A stretch of DNA of 64,000 nucleotides from Sphingomonas sp. IC-56 (lineage in GTDB: Bacteria; Pseudomonadota; Alphaproteobacteria; Sphingomonadales; Sphingomonadaceae): contig NZ_JAJNDV010000004.1 in NCBI RefSeq assembly GCF_021043375.1, positions 62,001-126,000 of the forward strand, read 5' to 3'. The position numbers and the translations under genes were made by a program. A model generated the notes under the pieces. It saw only the letters and a list, made by a program, of their open reading frames with translations. It was not told the origin of the DNA and ran no database searches. Each line of letters begins with the position of its first letter. Position 1 is the first letter of the stretch. Shown here one piece after another: positions 49,455 through 59,094 of the stretch.

Positions 49455-50536
49455 GAAAAGGTGATCACCGACCGAACGCTATGCCCCTCGCGCAGCTTCT
49501 GCATCGCCGCATTGATCTCCCCGATTCCGATCCGCTCGGCCACCATCATGTCCAGGTCCAGCACCCCATCGAGGTACATCCGCACCAGCCGCGGCAAGTC
49601 GATCGGGAAGCGTGTAGATCCCAACAGCGATCCCTGGATCTTCTTGCCCGTCAGGAAGGTGTGCCCCTTCAGACTGACACTGCTCCCCGGCGCGATCATC
49701 CCCAGGATCGTCGCGGTGCCACCCCGCCGCAAGATGTTCCAGGCCAACTCCGCAGTGTTCGGCCGCCCCACTGCCTCGATGGCATAATGCACCCCGCCCC
49801 CACTGCGTTTGAGCACATCCTTGACGATGGTCTCGCTGCTCGGGTCGAGCGCCTCAGTCGCCCCCAGCTTCAGCGCCAAGTCGCGCTTCTCCGGCATCGG
49901 GTCGATCGCCAGTATCTGCCCGGCTCCCGCAATCTTGGCAGCATTGATCGCCGCCAGCCCGATCCCGCCCGCGCCGATCACCGCCACGCTCTCACCCGGT
50001 CGAACCTGGCTGTCGTTGAAGATCGATCCCGCTCCGGTAATTACCGCACAGCCGAGCAGTGCGGCGCGATCCAGCGGCATCTCTTTCGAAATGGCGACGC
50101 AGGCATTTTCATGCACCAGCATCATCTCGGCAAAGGCAGACAGATTTAGGAACGGCGCCAGCGGTGTACCGTTCGCCAGCGCCAGCCGCGGCTCCGCATC
50201 CGCTGCCCGCCGCGTTGAAGAGTCGATGCACAGCGACGGACGCCCCGTCACGCACATCTCGCAGCTTCCGCAAAAGGCAGTGAAAAAGGTGATCACATGA
50301 TCGCCGGGCCGCAGATGTGCCACATCCGACCCGACCGCCTCCACCACGCCTGCGGCCTCATGGCCAGGGACCGTCGGTACCGGGTGCGGAAACGCGCCGT
50401 CGATGAAGTGCAGGTCCGACCGACATACCCCCACCGCCGCCGTCCGGATCAGAACCTCCCGCGGCCCAGGCTTCGAGACCTGCACCTCCTCGATCGTCAG
50501 CGGCGCTCCCGCCTCGAACAGGACCGCCGCCTTCAC
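49451..50536 (-). CDS. Zinc-dependent alcohol dehydrogenase
   Basis: A 361-aa medium-chain dehydrogenase of the class III-like group. Catalytic zinc ligands appear in GVCRSDLHF, the PGHEAAG motif and [10 protein letters not shown]. The structural-zinc lobe [15 protein letters not shown] has all four cysteines. NAD motif [11 protein letters not shown], with ID in AIDPMPEK favouring NAD. Start is GTG overlapping the acyl-CoA dehydrogenase stop by 4 bases (GTGA). Probably oxidises a primary alcohol or hydroxyacid; the substrate is unknown. Confidence 0.9.
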   Translation of the reverse strand: MKAAVLFEAGAPLTIEEVQVSKPGPREVLIRTAAVGVCRSDLHFIDGAFPHPVPTVPGHEAAGVVEAVGSDVAHLRPGDHVITFFTAFCGSCEMCVTGRPSLCIDSSTRRAADAEPRLALANGTPLAPFLNLSAFAEMMLVHENACVAISKEMPLDRAALLGCAVITGAGSIFNDSQVRPGESVAVIGAGGIGLAAINAAKIAGAGQILAIDPMPEKRDLALKLGATEALDPSSETIVKDVLKRSGGGVHYAIEAVGRPNTAELAWNILRRGGTATILGMIAPGSSVSLKGHTFLTGKKIQGSLLGSTRFPIDLPRLVRMYLDGVLDLDMMVAERIGIGEINAAMQKLREGHSVRSVITFS

Positions 50537-51816
50537 CGACTGACTCCAATGTCGCCGCTGGAGACGCGCTCAGCCTTGAACTCGGCATGCTTGCCGAACT
50601 CGTGCCGCGCGATGGTCCGGTTGTGGACTTCGTCGGGCCCGTCGGCGAGCCGCAGCGTGCGCACATTGGCCCAGGCGCTCGCCAGCCCGAAATCGTCCGA
50701 CACGCCTGCCCCGCCATGCGCCTGGATGGCATCGTCGATGATGCGCAGCGCCATGATAGGTGCCTGTACCTTGATCATCGAGATTTCCAGATGTGCCGCC
50801 TTGTTACCGGCACGATCCATCATGTCGGCGGCCTTGAGGCACAGCAGCCGAGTCATCTCGATGTCGATCCGCGCGCGGGCGATCCGCTCCTCCCACACCG
50901 AATGATCCGAGATCCGCTTGCCGAACGCCACGCGGCTGACCAGCCGTTTCGCCATCGCGGCGATGGCTTCCTCGGCCACCCCGATGGTGCGCATGCAGTG
51001 ATGAATCCGCCCCGGGCCCAGCCGCCCCTGTGCGATCTCGAACCCTCTTCCCTCACCGAGCAGTACCGCGTCAGCAGGCACCCGCACGTCTTCAAGCACC
51101 ACTTCACCATGTCCGTGCGGTGCATGATCATAGCCAAAGACCGACAGCATGCGCTCGATGCGAACGCCCGGCGCATCGAGTGGTACCAGGATCATGCTCT
51201 GCTGCGCATGCCGCGACGCGCCGGCATCTGTCTTGCCCATGACGATCGCGACCTTGCAGCGCGGATCGCCCACGCCCGAGGACCACCATTTCCGGCCATT
51301 GATCACATACTCTTCGCCCTGGCGCACCATCGACGTCTGGATGTTGGTCGCGTCGGACGATGCCACCGCGGGTTCGGTCATCAAGAATGCCGAACGGATC
51401 TCTCCGTCCATCAGCGGCCTGAGCCACTGGTCCTTCTGCGCACGCGAGCCGTAGCGGTGCAGCACTTCCATGTTGCCTGTGTCCGGCGCCGAGCAATTGA
51501 AGCATTCCGCAGCCCAGCCGATCCGCCCCATCTCCTCGGCACACAGCGCATATTCAAGGTTGGTCAGTTGCGTCCCGTCGAACGCAAAACTGGTATCGAC
51601 ATGCGCCTGACCTGAATGCGGCGGCATGAACAGGTTCCACAAACCCGCCGCCTTGGCGCGCGCTTTCACCTCCTCGATAACCGGCACGACCTTCCATCGC
51701 TCTCCGCCATGGGCCTGCTCCCGATATTGTGGGTCGCGGGGACGGATTCCGGCATCGATAAACGCCTTCACCTGATCTCGAAACCTGGTTTCGCGATCGC
51801 TCAAGGTGAAGTCCAT
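50533..51816 (-). CDS. Acyl-CoA dehydrogenase, ACAD10/11 type
   Basis: A 427-aa flavoenzyme. [20 protein letters not shown] and the insertion [11 protein letters not shown] mark the ACAD10/11-LvaC subgroup. FAD/substrate motifs: [16 protein letters not shown] and the C-terminal [19 protein letters not shown], where the usual catalytic YEGT position is ADGPD. In this subgroup the enzyme removes phosphate from 4-phosphoacyl-CoA. First gene of the operon, divergent from the double TetR regulator. Confidence 0.9.
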   Translation of the reverse strand: MDFTLSDRETRFRDQVKAFIDAGIRPRDPQYREQAHGGERWKVVPVIEEVKARAKAAGLWNLFMPPHSGQAHVDTSFAFDGTQLTNLEYALCAEEMGRIGWAAECFNCSAPDTGNMEVLHRYGSRAQKDQWLRPLMDGEIRSAFLMTEPAVASSDATNIQTSMVRQGEEYVINGRKWWSSGVGDPRCKVAIVMGKTDAGASRHAQQSMILVPLDAPGVRIERMLSVFGYDHAPHGHGEVVLEDVRVPADAVLLGEGRGFEIAQGRLGPGRIHHCMRTIGVAEEAIAAMAKRLVSRVAFGKRISDHSVWEERIARARIDIEMTRLLCLKAADMMDRAGNKAAHLEISMIKVQAPIMALRIIDDAIQAHGGAGVSDDFGLASAWANVRTLRLADGPDEVHNRTIARHEFGKHAEFKAERVSSGDIGVSR

Positions 51817-51833
51817 AGCCGCCTCTCCTGCTT

Positions 51834-51872
51834 GTTCTATGCCTTAGCGTAGAACGTACCGGATATTCGGTA
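51834..51872. promoter_or_regulatory. Candidate TetR operator palindromes
   Basis: Two palindromes adjoin in the 140-base divergent gap. GTTCTA-N10-TAGAAC spans 51834-51855, and TACCGGATATTCGGTA, a 16-base palindrome with one mismatched pair, spans 51857-51872. A weaker CCG-ATA-CGG is at 51896-51904. They lie just upstream of the acyl-CoA dehydrogenase gene and are suited to binding by the neighbouring TetR protein. Confidence 0.55.
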
Positions 51873-51956
51873 AAGGGCCGTCACAGGAGCAATTTCCGAT
51901 ACGGCATCTTCAAAAAACGCTTTGGCAGACACGCAAATCGGCTAAGCTCACACATA

Positions 51957-53195
51957 ATGAACGCGTCAGACACACAAGGCGAGGCAGGCGGCACCAGGCG
52001 ATTCCAGGCGAAGCGCGACGCCATTCTGGCGGCCGCTGCCGATGCGATCAACGAGCAGAGCGCCAAAGGCATGACCTTTGCCGACGTTGCACGCCGCGTC
52101 GGCCTTAACACCACCTCGGTCACCTATTACTTCAAGCGCAAGGAAGACCTTGCCGCCGCCGCGTTCGAGCAAACGCTCGCGCGGCTCGACGCGATGCTCG
52201 ATGCTGCTTTGCGCGAGACTACCCCCGAGCGCCGCGTGGCCCGCTACCTGCACGACCATGTGGAACGGCTCGCCCGGATCGAGCGCGGCGAGGAGAAGGC
52301 GTTCGCCATCCTGTCCGATCTCCGTGCGATGGAAGAGCCGATCAAGGGTCAGCTTCTCGCCGGCTGGCGCAACATCTTCCGCAAGACCCGCAGCATCTGG
52401 GGCACCGGCAATCACCGCGCGCAGACCGACCTGTTCGGCGCCCGCGCTCATGTGCTCCTGGAAAACACCTTCTGGCTGCCGGCCTGGCTCGACCGCTACG
52501 AAGTCGATGAATATCCGCGGGTCGAAGCCCGGCTGATGGAAGTGTTCCGCCACGGCATCGCCGCGCCCGGCCAGCCTTGGGCGCCGCAGCTGCTGACCCT
52601 CGTCCACCAGGAACCGGAACCGGGCCGGGAAGCCTTTCTGCTCGCCGCCACCCGGCTGATCAATGAACTCGGGTACCGGGGCGCTTCGGTCCAGCGGATC
52701 GCGTCCGAGCTCAACGTCACCAAGGGCAGCTTCTACCACCATCTCGATGCCAAGGACGAATTGGTGACTGCCTGTTACCGGCGCAGTTTCGACATCATCG
52801 TCGAGACCCAGCGGCTGGCGGAGCGCCATGCGGGCAGTCAGTGGGACCGCCTGGAAAGCACGATCGCCACGCTCCTGGATTACCAGTTCTCCGAACGCGG
52901 CCCCTTGCTTCGCACTACGGCGCTGTCCGGGCTCCCGCCGGAAGCACGAACGACGATGATCGACCGATCGAATCGCATCGCCCGGCGTTTTGCCGGAATG
53001 TTGTCAGACGGGATCGCCGAGGGATCGATCCGCGCGATCGACCCGCTCGTCGCCAGCCAGGCATTGATGGCGCTGCAAAATGCAGCCTTTGACATGCGCG
53101 GCTGGGCGAGCACCATGCCGAGGCAGAAGGCGGCCGCCTTTTACGCCTCGACGCTGATGTTCGGCCTGTTCGACGATCGCGTGCTGACCGCCTGA
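51957..53195 (+). CDS. Double TetR/AcrR transcriptional regulator
   Basis: A 412-aa protein holding two complete TetR-type units in tandem, about twice the usual length. The first HTH (~18-64) has MTFADVARRVGLNTTSVTYYF; the second (~225-271) has ASVQRIASELNVTKGSFYHHL. Each is followed by a helical ligand domain. It lies divergent to the acd-adh-aph-sdr operon, which it probably represses in response to a pathway acyl-CoA; this is inference from position. No frameshift separates the halves. Confidence 0.88.
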   Translation: MNASDTQGEAGGTRRFQAKRDAILAAAADAINEQSAKGMTFADVARRVGLNTTSVTYYFKRKEDLAAAAFEQTLARLDAMLDAALRETTPERRVARYLHDHVERLARIERGEEKAFAILSDLRAMEEPIKGQLLAGWRNIFRKTRSIWGTGNHRAQTDLFGARAHVLLENTFWLPAWLDRYEVDEYPRVEARLMEVFRHGIAAPGQPWAPQLLTLVHQEPEPGREAFLLAATRLINELGYRGASVQRIASELNVTKGSFYHHLDAKDELVTACYRRSFDIIVETQRLAERHAGSQWDRLESTIATLLDYQFSERGPLLRTTALSGLPPEARTTMIDRSNRIARRFAGMLSDGIAEGSIRAIDPLVASQALMALQNAAFDMRGWASTMPRQKAAAFYASTLMFGLFDDRVLTA

Positions 53196-53200
53196 ACCCG

Positions 53201-53509
53201 TTAGTTCTGCTGGTGCGGCCGCTCGGCTGGCCAGGGTTGCTCCAGATCGTTGCCGCTCACGATGATCCGGCCGACATCATTGTACCGCGCCAGCGCACGC
53301 GCCGCAGCCCGCTCGATGTCGCTGGAATAATGCTGGAAGATCGCAGTCGCGTCGTCAGCTGGAATGCGCGCGCTCAGCGCTTCCAGCACGTCATATTGCA
53401 CGGCAAAGTCATAGCGCTCGCCGCTGGCCTCGCCAGCGAACTCCACCTGTCGGTCGCCGACATTGTCCAGCAGCGTGTTGTTGTCGATCGTGACCCGGTC
53501 TTCGGCCAT
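53201..53509 (-). CDS. DUF1488-like protein
   Basis: A 102-aa acidic protein. The order VEFAGEASGERYDFAVQYDVLEALSA, then FQHYSSDIERAAARALARY, then GRIIVSGNDL resembles DUF1488, a small family of unknown function. The match is by eye only. It is convergent with the TetR gene, five bases apart, and lies beyond the receptor's terminator. Confidence 0.6.
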   Translation of the reverse strand: MAEDRVTIDNNTLLDNVGDRQVEFAGEASGERYDFAVQYDVLEALSARIPADDATAIFQHYSSDIERAAARALARYNDVGRIIVSGNDLEQPWPAERPHQQN

Positions 53510-53582
53510 TTGCCTGCATCTCCCTCAAGCGCCACTCTGCGCTGCCAGAGCTAATCGCAGCAACGCCGCTGGAGGTTCCCCC

Positions 53583-53618
53583 AACAAGAAAGGGCCCGCA
53601 GATCTCGCCGCGGGCCCT
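53583..53618 (-). terminator. Rho-independent terminator after the TonB-dependent receptor
   Basis: On the minus strand a perfect 9-bp stem AGGGCCCGC/GCGGGCCCT with a 10-base loop is followed by TTCTTGTT. It lies 22 bases after the receptor stop. Confidence 0.85.
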
Positions 53619-53639
53619 CTCACGTTCAGGTCAGGGTTT

Positions 53640-56405
53640 TCAGAAGCGTGAGCGCAGCGTCACGCCATAGGTCCGTGGTTCGGACAGATAGGCCGAGAAG
53701 ATCTGCGATCCGCCGGGATAGCCGGGCGTAGGCGTGGTGCTCACCGCCTGGAACGGCGAGCTGAAACCGACCTGCATATAGTTGGTGTTCAGCAGGTTCT
53801 GGCCCCACAGCTCGATCGACCAGAGCTGGTTGTCTCCGCTGATCCCGATACGGCCGTTTACCAGCACGAAGCCGTCCTGCTCCTTTTGCGGGAAGAGGTC
53901 GGAGCCGGTGTTATAGTCGCTGGTCATGCGCGCATCGACATAGGCGAGACCGCGCAGATTACCGCCAAGCGACGGCGTCCAGGCGACCGAGCTCGTGACG
54001 ACGAATTCGGGCGCGTTGGACATCTGATCACCCGGAAGCAGCCGCAGCTGCGGGTCGAGCGGAGCACCCGTCTTGCTGCCCACCAGATTGTCGGCAAAGC
54101 GCGTGTCGGCATAGGTAAAGCCGAAATTGGCGCGCAGATCGCGTGCCGGCGACAGGCCGAACTCCACTTCGACACCCTTGGAGACGACGCCAGGCTTGAT
54201 GTCACCGCTGCATGCGCCGCTGGTCGGGCTCAAATCGCGGTCGAGCCCACCAAGATCGTCATCGCAGCCGTTGATGTTCTGGACGATGTACACCGTGCCA
54301 TTGAACGTGTTCAGCTGGAAGTTGCTGAACTCCTGGCGGAATGCCGCGACGTTGATGTTGAAGCCCGGCCGCGTGAACTTCACGCCCACTTCATAGGCGT
54401 TGACCGTCTCCTCGTCGAACTGCAGCACGTCTTCATAGAAGTCGGCGTTCGCCGGCGTTGCAGGGAAGATGGGGAAAGGCTGCGTCGCCGCCGGGTTGCG
54501 GAAGGCGGAGCGGTCCAGGTTGAAGCCACCCGCCTTGTAGCCCCGCGAGTAGCTGCCATACACCAGCAGGTCGTCGGTCGGTTTGTAGGACAGGATGGCG
54601 GTGCCGGTGAACCGGTCTTCCTTGCGCTGGTCGTCCAGCGTCAGCCCGTTGATGCCGGCCGAAGATCCGCCTTGGCATGCCAGCGAGATGATGCCGCCGA
54701 TCAGCGCCTGCGAGGCGGCGAGATAGGGCAGCAGATTGCGCTGCGCAGTCGGACAAACGGTGTTAGTGTTGTTGAAGCTCGCATCCATCGTTTTGGTCTC
54801 GTTGGTGTAACGAAGACCCAGCGTCAGATCGAGCTTGTCGGTCAGATGCACGATGTTGTGCGTGAAGAAGGCGAAGTTTTCGCTCGTCTGATTGAAGTCG
54901 GCAGTATCGTCGCCGACATCGCGGACTGTGTCGAGCAGCCGGAGCCCGCCCACCGCGATCGGACCCAATGGGCCGAGCGGCGAAAGCCCCGAGTTCAGCC
55001 CCGCCACCGTCGCCGGGCTTAGGCAGCCGACATTGGTGGGCGAGATCGCACCCAGTGCCGACAGCGCGATACGGCAGCTCGCGAAGCGGCCATAATCGTT
55101 GCCGAACTTCAGCTCCTGGCGGGTCTGAAGCTTTTCATTGGCGTAATAGCCGCCGACCAACCAGTCGAGCCGGTCGCCGAATGCATTACCCTGAAGGCGT
55201 AACTCCTGCGAGAAGGTCCGGAACTCGCGGCCCGTGTCGGGCCCGAAATAGAGGATATCGGCCAGGCCATAGTCGGCGTCGGCGGCCTGGTACGCGCTGT
55301 AATTGCGATAGGCAGTGATCGAAGTCAGCGAAGCGCCGCCCAGCTTCCAGTTGATCTCGCCGGAAAAGCCGTAATCCTCAGTTTCGCCGGCATAGCTGCG
55401 ATTGGACGACACCGCGACACGGCGGGAATAGGCGTCGCCGGCCGCCGGGAAGTACTGTGCGAAGGTCGTGCCGGTAATCCCGGTCAGCACCCGCGCAACC
55501 GAGCTTGTCGGCGTGATCAGGCCGCGATTGCCCGGCGCGACATCCTCGGTCGCGAACACGGCGGCGCAGCAATCCTCTTCACGATGGCTGTAATCCGCGA
55601 TCAGACGGATCGACAGGTCGGAGCTGGGTTCGAACAGCAATTGCCCGCGCACCAGGTAGCGGTCGCGGTCGTTGAACCGGTTATCGGTATTCACGTCCCG
55701 AAGATAGCCGTCGCGCTTGGCGTACAACCCGTCCAACCGGAACGCGAGCTGCTCGGTAAGCGGACCGGTCACGGCGCCCTGCAGGCGCCAGAAATCATAA
55801 TTGCCGTAGGTTGCCTCGGCCATGCCGCCAAAGGTGAAGGAGGGCCCCTTGGTCACGATGTTGAGCAGACCGGCCGAAGCGTTACGGCCGAACAACGTGC
55901 CCTGCGGACCGCGCAGGATTTCGACGCGCTCGATCTCGCCCAGGTCGTTCAGGCCCAGGCCCGTGCGCGAGCGGTACACGCCGTCGATGAAGGTCGCGAC
56001 CGAGCTCTCCAGGCCCGGATTGTCGCCCACGGTGCCGACGCCGCGGATACGCGCGGACGCGTTGGCTTCGTTACCAGTGGAGGAAACCAGCAGCGATGGC
56101 GCCACTTGGTTCAGCTGGCGTATGTCAGTCGCGCCGGTGCGCTCAAGCTGCTCCGACGTGACCGCTGACACCGCCAGCGGCACGTCTGACAGCGCCTGCA
56201 CGCGGCCCTGCGCGGTGACCACGATCTCTTCGTTGTCGCCTTCTCCGGCTTGCGAAACCGCGCCGCCTTGCACAACTGGGTCCGTTCCCGGCGTCTGCAC
56301 GCCCGAATCCGTGCTGCTTCCAGCGTCCTGCGCCTGGGCAGGCGCTGCCGTCGCGATCACCATCGCCGTCATGGCGCAGGCCGACAATAAGCGTAGCCGC
56401 ATCAT
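53640..56405 (-). CDS. TonB-dependent receptor
   Basis: A 921-aa outer-membrane receptor. It has a signal peptide (MMRLRLLSACAMTAMVIATA, cut near AQAQ), a linker with EEIVVTAQGRVQALSDVP (TonB-box-like), a plug domain (ILRGPQGTLFGRNASAGL), and a long beta-barrel ending in an aromatic residue (YGVTLRSRF). Sphingomonads use such receptors for iron chelates, sugars and hydrophobic acids. No iron genes are near, whereas acyl-CoA genes are on both sides, so an organic substrate is more likely; this is inference. GGAGAGG precedes the double ATG. Confidence 0.93.
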   Translation of the reverse strand: MMRLRLLSACAMTAMVIATAAPAQAQDAGSSTDSGVQTPGTDPVVQGGAVSQAGEGDNEEIVVTAQGRVQALSDVPLAVSAVTSEQLERTGATDIRQLNQVAPSLLVSSTGNEANASARIRGVGTVGDNPGLESSVATFIDGVYRSRTGLGLNDLGEIERVEILRGPQGTLFGRNASAGLLNIVTKGPSFTFGGMAEATYGNYDFWRLQGAVTGPLTEQLAFRLDGLYAKRDGYLRDVNTDNRFNDRDRYLVRGQLLFEPSSDLSIRLIADYSHREEDCCAAVFATEDVAPGNRGLITPTSSVARVLTGITGTTFAQYFPAAGDAYSRRVAVSSNRSYAGETEDYGFSGEINWKLGGASLTSITAYRNYSAYQAADADYGLADILYFGPDTGREFRTFSQELRLQGNAFGDRLDWLVGGYYANEKLQTRQELKFGNDYGRFASCRIALSALGAISPTNVGCLSPATVAGLNSGLSPLGPLGPIAVGGLRLLDTVRDVGDDTADFNQTSENFAFFTHNIVHLTDKLDLTLGLRYTNETKTMDASFNNTNTVCPTAQRNLLPYLAASQALIGGIISLACQGGSSAGINGLTLDDQRKEDRFTGTAILSYKPTDDLLVYGSYSRGYKAGGFNLDRSAFRNPAATQPFPIFPATPANADFYEDVLQFDEETVNAYEVGVKFTRPGFNINVAAFRQEFSNFQLNTFNGTVYIVQNINGCDDDLGGLDRDLSPTSGACSGDIKPGVVSKGVEVEFGLSPARDLRANFGFTYADTRFADNLVGSKTGAPLDPQLRLLPGDQMSNAPEFVVTSSVAWTPSLGGNLRGLAYVDARMTSDYNTGSDLFPQKEQDGFVLVNGRIGISGDNQLWSIELWGQNLLNTNYMQVGFSSPFQAVSTTPTPGYPGGSQIFSAYLSEPRTYGVTLRSRF

Positions 56406-56686
56406 CTTTCCTCTCCCTGTGCGGGCCGGAACACTTCGCGGCTCCATACCCTATCCTCGAATAACACTATTTTGATCGGCTGCCGTCAAGCGAAAGAAGG
56501 TGGGAGTTTTCTGAGGGTATCCCGCTGTGGTGCGGAAGCTGACCCGACCTTGCCTTCCGCAGAACCTTTATTTCGAAACATTGCCGCCGACACGGCCACA
56601 CGCTGCGGGTAAAATCACTTGCCCCAATTGCACACCGTCCGCTGCTTCCTATCTGCGGCGCTCCACGAGCGCGGGAAATGCAGCAC

Positions 56687-57385
56687 ATGATCGAACTCTA
56701 TCACTGGCCCACGCCCAACGGCCACAAGATCACGCTTTTTCTCGAAGAGGCCAGGCTCGAATATCAGATCAAGCCGATCGACATCGGCGCCGGCGACCAA
56801 TTCGATCCGGCTTTCCTCAAATTCTCCCCGAACAACCGCATGCCCGCGATCATTGATCGTGCGCCACAGGACGGCGGCGAACCGATCAGCGTGTTCGAAA
56901 GCGGCGCGATCCTACTTTACCTGGCGAACAAGATCGGCCGGTTCTTCGGCCCCGATGAACGCACCAAGGTTGACCAACTGCAATGGCTGATGTGGCAGAT
57001 GGGCGGGCTTGGCCCGATGGCCGGGCAGAACGGACACTTCAATGTCTACGCGCCCGAAAAAGTCGAATACGCCATCAACCGCTACACCAATGAGACCGCG
57101 CGGCTCTATGGCGTGCTTGATCGGCGGCTAGAGGACCGCGCCTTCATTGCGGGCGACTATTCCATCGCCGACATGGCCTGCTACCCGTGGATCGTGCCGC
57201 ACGAGGTGCACAAGCAGAAGCTTGACAACTTCCCGAACCTCAAACGTTGGTTCGAGACCATCCAGACGCGGCCCGCCACCCTGCGCGCCTATGCCAAGGG
57301 TGAGGAAATCCGCCCGTCCAATGCGCCGTTGACCGATGAGCAGAAGAAGATTCTGTTCGGTCAGGCGCCGACCACCAAAGCCTGA
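56687..57385 (+). CDS. Glutathione S-transferase family protein (YfcG/nu-class like)
   Basis: A 232-aa protein. The thioredoxin-fold domain starts MIELYHWPTPNGHKITLFLEE, with NNRMPAIIDR and FESGAILLYLANK. The C-terminal all-helical domain follows. The TPNGHK motif is that of nu-class GSTs, which have disulfide-bond reductase activity. I chose the ATG nine bases after GGGAA; another three codons earlier is possible. It is divergent from the receptor across 281 bases that show no clear gene. Confidence 0.88.
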   Translation: MIELYHWPTPNGHKITLFLEEARLEYQIKPIDIGAGDQFDPAFLKFSPNNRMPAIIDRAPQDGGEPISVFESGAILLYLANKIGRFFGPDERTKVDQLQWLMWQMGGLGPMAGQNGHFNVYAPEKVEYAINRYTNETARLYGVLDRRLEDRAFIAGDYSIADMACYPWIVPHEVHKQKLDNFPNLKRWFETIQTRPATLRAYAKGEEIRPSNAPLTDEQKKILFGQAPTTKA

Positions 57386-57466
57386 TCCGAAGCGGCCGGC
57401 GACGCTGCGGCGTCGTCTGCCCGCGGCCACTGGCAATCGCCGCGCGGCTCGCCTAGCGCGAATTTC

Positions 57467-58972
57467 ATGGGGGAGACTTTACCAACCGCCGCGGCCCTGC
57501 TGGGCAGCGACTTCGCGAACCTGGCGGACCTGATCCGCGCACATGGCCGTGAACAGGCCTCCAAGCCCGCAATCCACTGCGAAGACGTCTGCGTCACTTA
57601 TGCCGAACTCGATGGCGCCGTAGATCGCGTGGCGGCAGCGCTTCAGCGCGACGGCGTGACCGCCGGAACCGCCATCGCGATTCTGGGCGGCAATTCAATC
57701 GCGCATGTCGTGGTATTCCTCGGCGCGCTGCGCGCCGGATGCGTGCCAGCGCCGCTCGCCATCTCGGCGGCACCGGATCAGCTTGCGGCGATGGTGTGCG
57801 ACAGCGCCGCGCCGATCGTCTTCATCGAAGCCGAATATGCGCCGCTTGCGCTCGGGACGCGCAAGATCCGCCTCGACGAACTGGATGCATGGCTGGCGCC
57901 GGAAGGCTCCTCGCCGCAGCCAGTGCACGTCACCGCCGCCGATCCGTTCAACCTCATCTATTCCTCGGGCACCACCGGCACGCCCAAAGGCGTAGTGCAG
58001 CCCCACGCGATGCGCTGGTTCCACATCGCCCGCGCGCCTGCTGGCTTCGACCGGGCCGTCACGCTGGTAGCCACCCCGCTATATTCGAACACCACCCTCG
58101 TCAGTGTCCTGCCGACACTCGGTTGGGGCGGCACCGTGGTGCTGATGCGCAAATTCGACGCGCGCACCTTCCTGGTCCAGGCCGAGCGCCACCGCGCAAC
58201 GATAACCATGCTGGTGCCGGTTCAGTATCAGCGCATCATGGCGCTTGCCAACTTCGACCGCTTCGACCTGTCCAGCTTCCAGCTCAAAAGCTGCTCCAGC
58301 GCCCCCTTCTCCGCCGCGCTGAAGGCGGAAATAGTCGCGCGCTGGCCCGGGCTGCTGGTCGAATATTATGGAATGACAGAAGGCGGCGGCACCACCGTGC
58401 TGGTTTGCAACGCCCACCCGACGAAGCTCGCCACCGTCGGCACGCCGCTGCCCGGCCACGACATCCGCATCATCGGCGAAGACGGGCGCGAAGTGCCCAG
58501 CGGCGAGATTGGCGAAGTTGTCGGCCGCTCGCCCGCGATGATGAGCGGCTATCACGGGCGCGACGACGTTACGGCCGATGCCTGCTGGTTCGACACAGAC
58601 GGCCAGCGCTACATTCGCCACGGGGACCTCGGCCGGTTCGACAACGATGGCTTCCTGACGCTGATCGACCGAAAGAAGGACCTGATTATCTCGGGGGGGT
58701 TCAACGTCTACCCTTCCGATCTCGAAGCCATGCTCCTCGGGCATCCCGGCGTGCAGGATTGCGCGGTGATCGGCGTACCTTCCGAACAATGGGGCGAGGC
58801 GCCCGCCGGGTTCTTCGTCGGCTCCGGCGATCCCGCGGAAATCCTCAAATGGTACAATGACCGCGCCGGCAAGACGCAGCGGCTGGCAGCGCTTCGCCGC
58901 ATCGACGAGATACCCCGCAATCCGATTGGCAAGATCCTCAAGCGCGAACTGCGCGAGCGCTACATGGACTGA
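57467..58972 (+). CDS. Acyl-CoA synthetase (AMP-forming)
   Basis: A 501-aa ANL ligase. AMP-binding motif NLIYSSGTTGTPKGV, A5 motif YYGMTEGGGTT, A8 hinge FLTLIDRKKDLIISGGFNVYP and the catalytic lysine in NPIGKILKRELRE. The nearest use would be activation of the acid metabolised by the kinase-dehydrogenase operon, as LvaE does in levulinate pathways; the substrate is unknown. The 81-base gap after the GST gene suggests they could be cotranscribed. Confidence 0.9.
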   Translation: MGETLPTAAALLGSDFANLADLIRAHGREQASKPAIHCEDVCVTYAELDGAVDRVAAALQRDGVTAGTAIAILGGNSIAHVVVFLGALRAGCVPAPLAISAAPDQLAAMVCDSAAPIVFIEAEYAPLALGTRKIRLDELDAWLAPEGSSPQPVHVTAADPFNLIYSSGTTGTPKGVVQPHAMRWFHIARAPAGFDRAVTLVATPLYSNTTLVSVLPTLGWGGTVVLMRKFDARTFLVQAERHRATITMLVPVQYQRIMALANFDRFDLSSFQLKSCSSAPFSAALKAEIVARWPGLLVEYYGMTEGGGTTVLVCNAHPTKLATVGTPLPGHDIRIIGEDGREVPSGEIGEVVGRSPAMMSGYHGRDDVTADACWFDTDGQRYIRHGDLGRFDNDGFLTLIDRKKDLIISGGFNVYPSDLEAMLLGHPGVQDCAVIGVPSEQWGEAPAGFFVGSGDPAEILKWYNDRAGKTQRLAALRRIDEIPRNPIGKILKRELRERYMD

Positions 58973-59094
58973 AGCGACACCACGACAAGTTGCGACACTT
59001 TTCCGCTTTGTTGGCAAAGACTTGCGACAGCTCGGGCTCAGAAGGGCATCAACCGCGGACAACCCCGCGGATCTTGCACCGGAGTTCCGCACCC

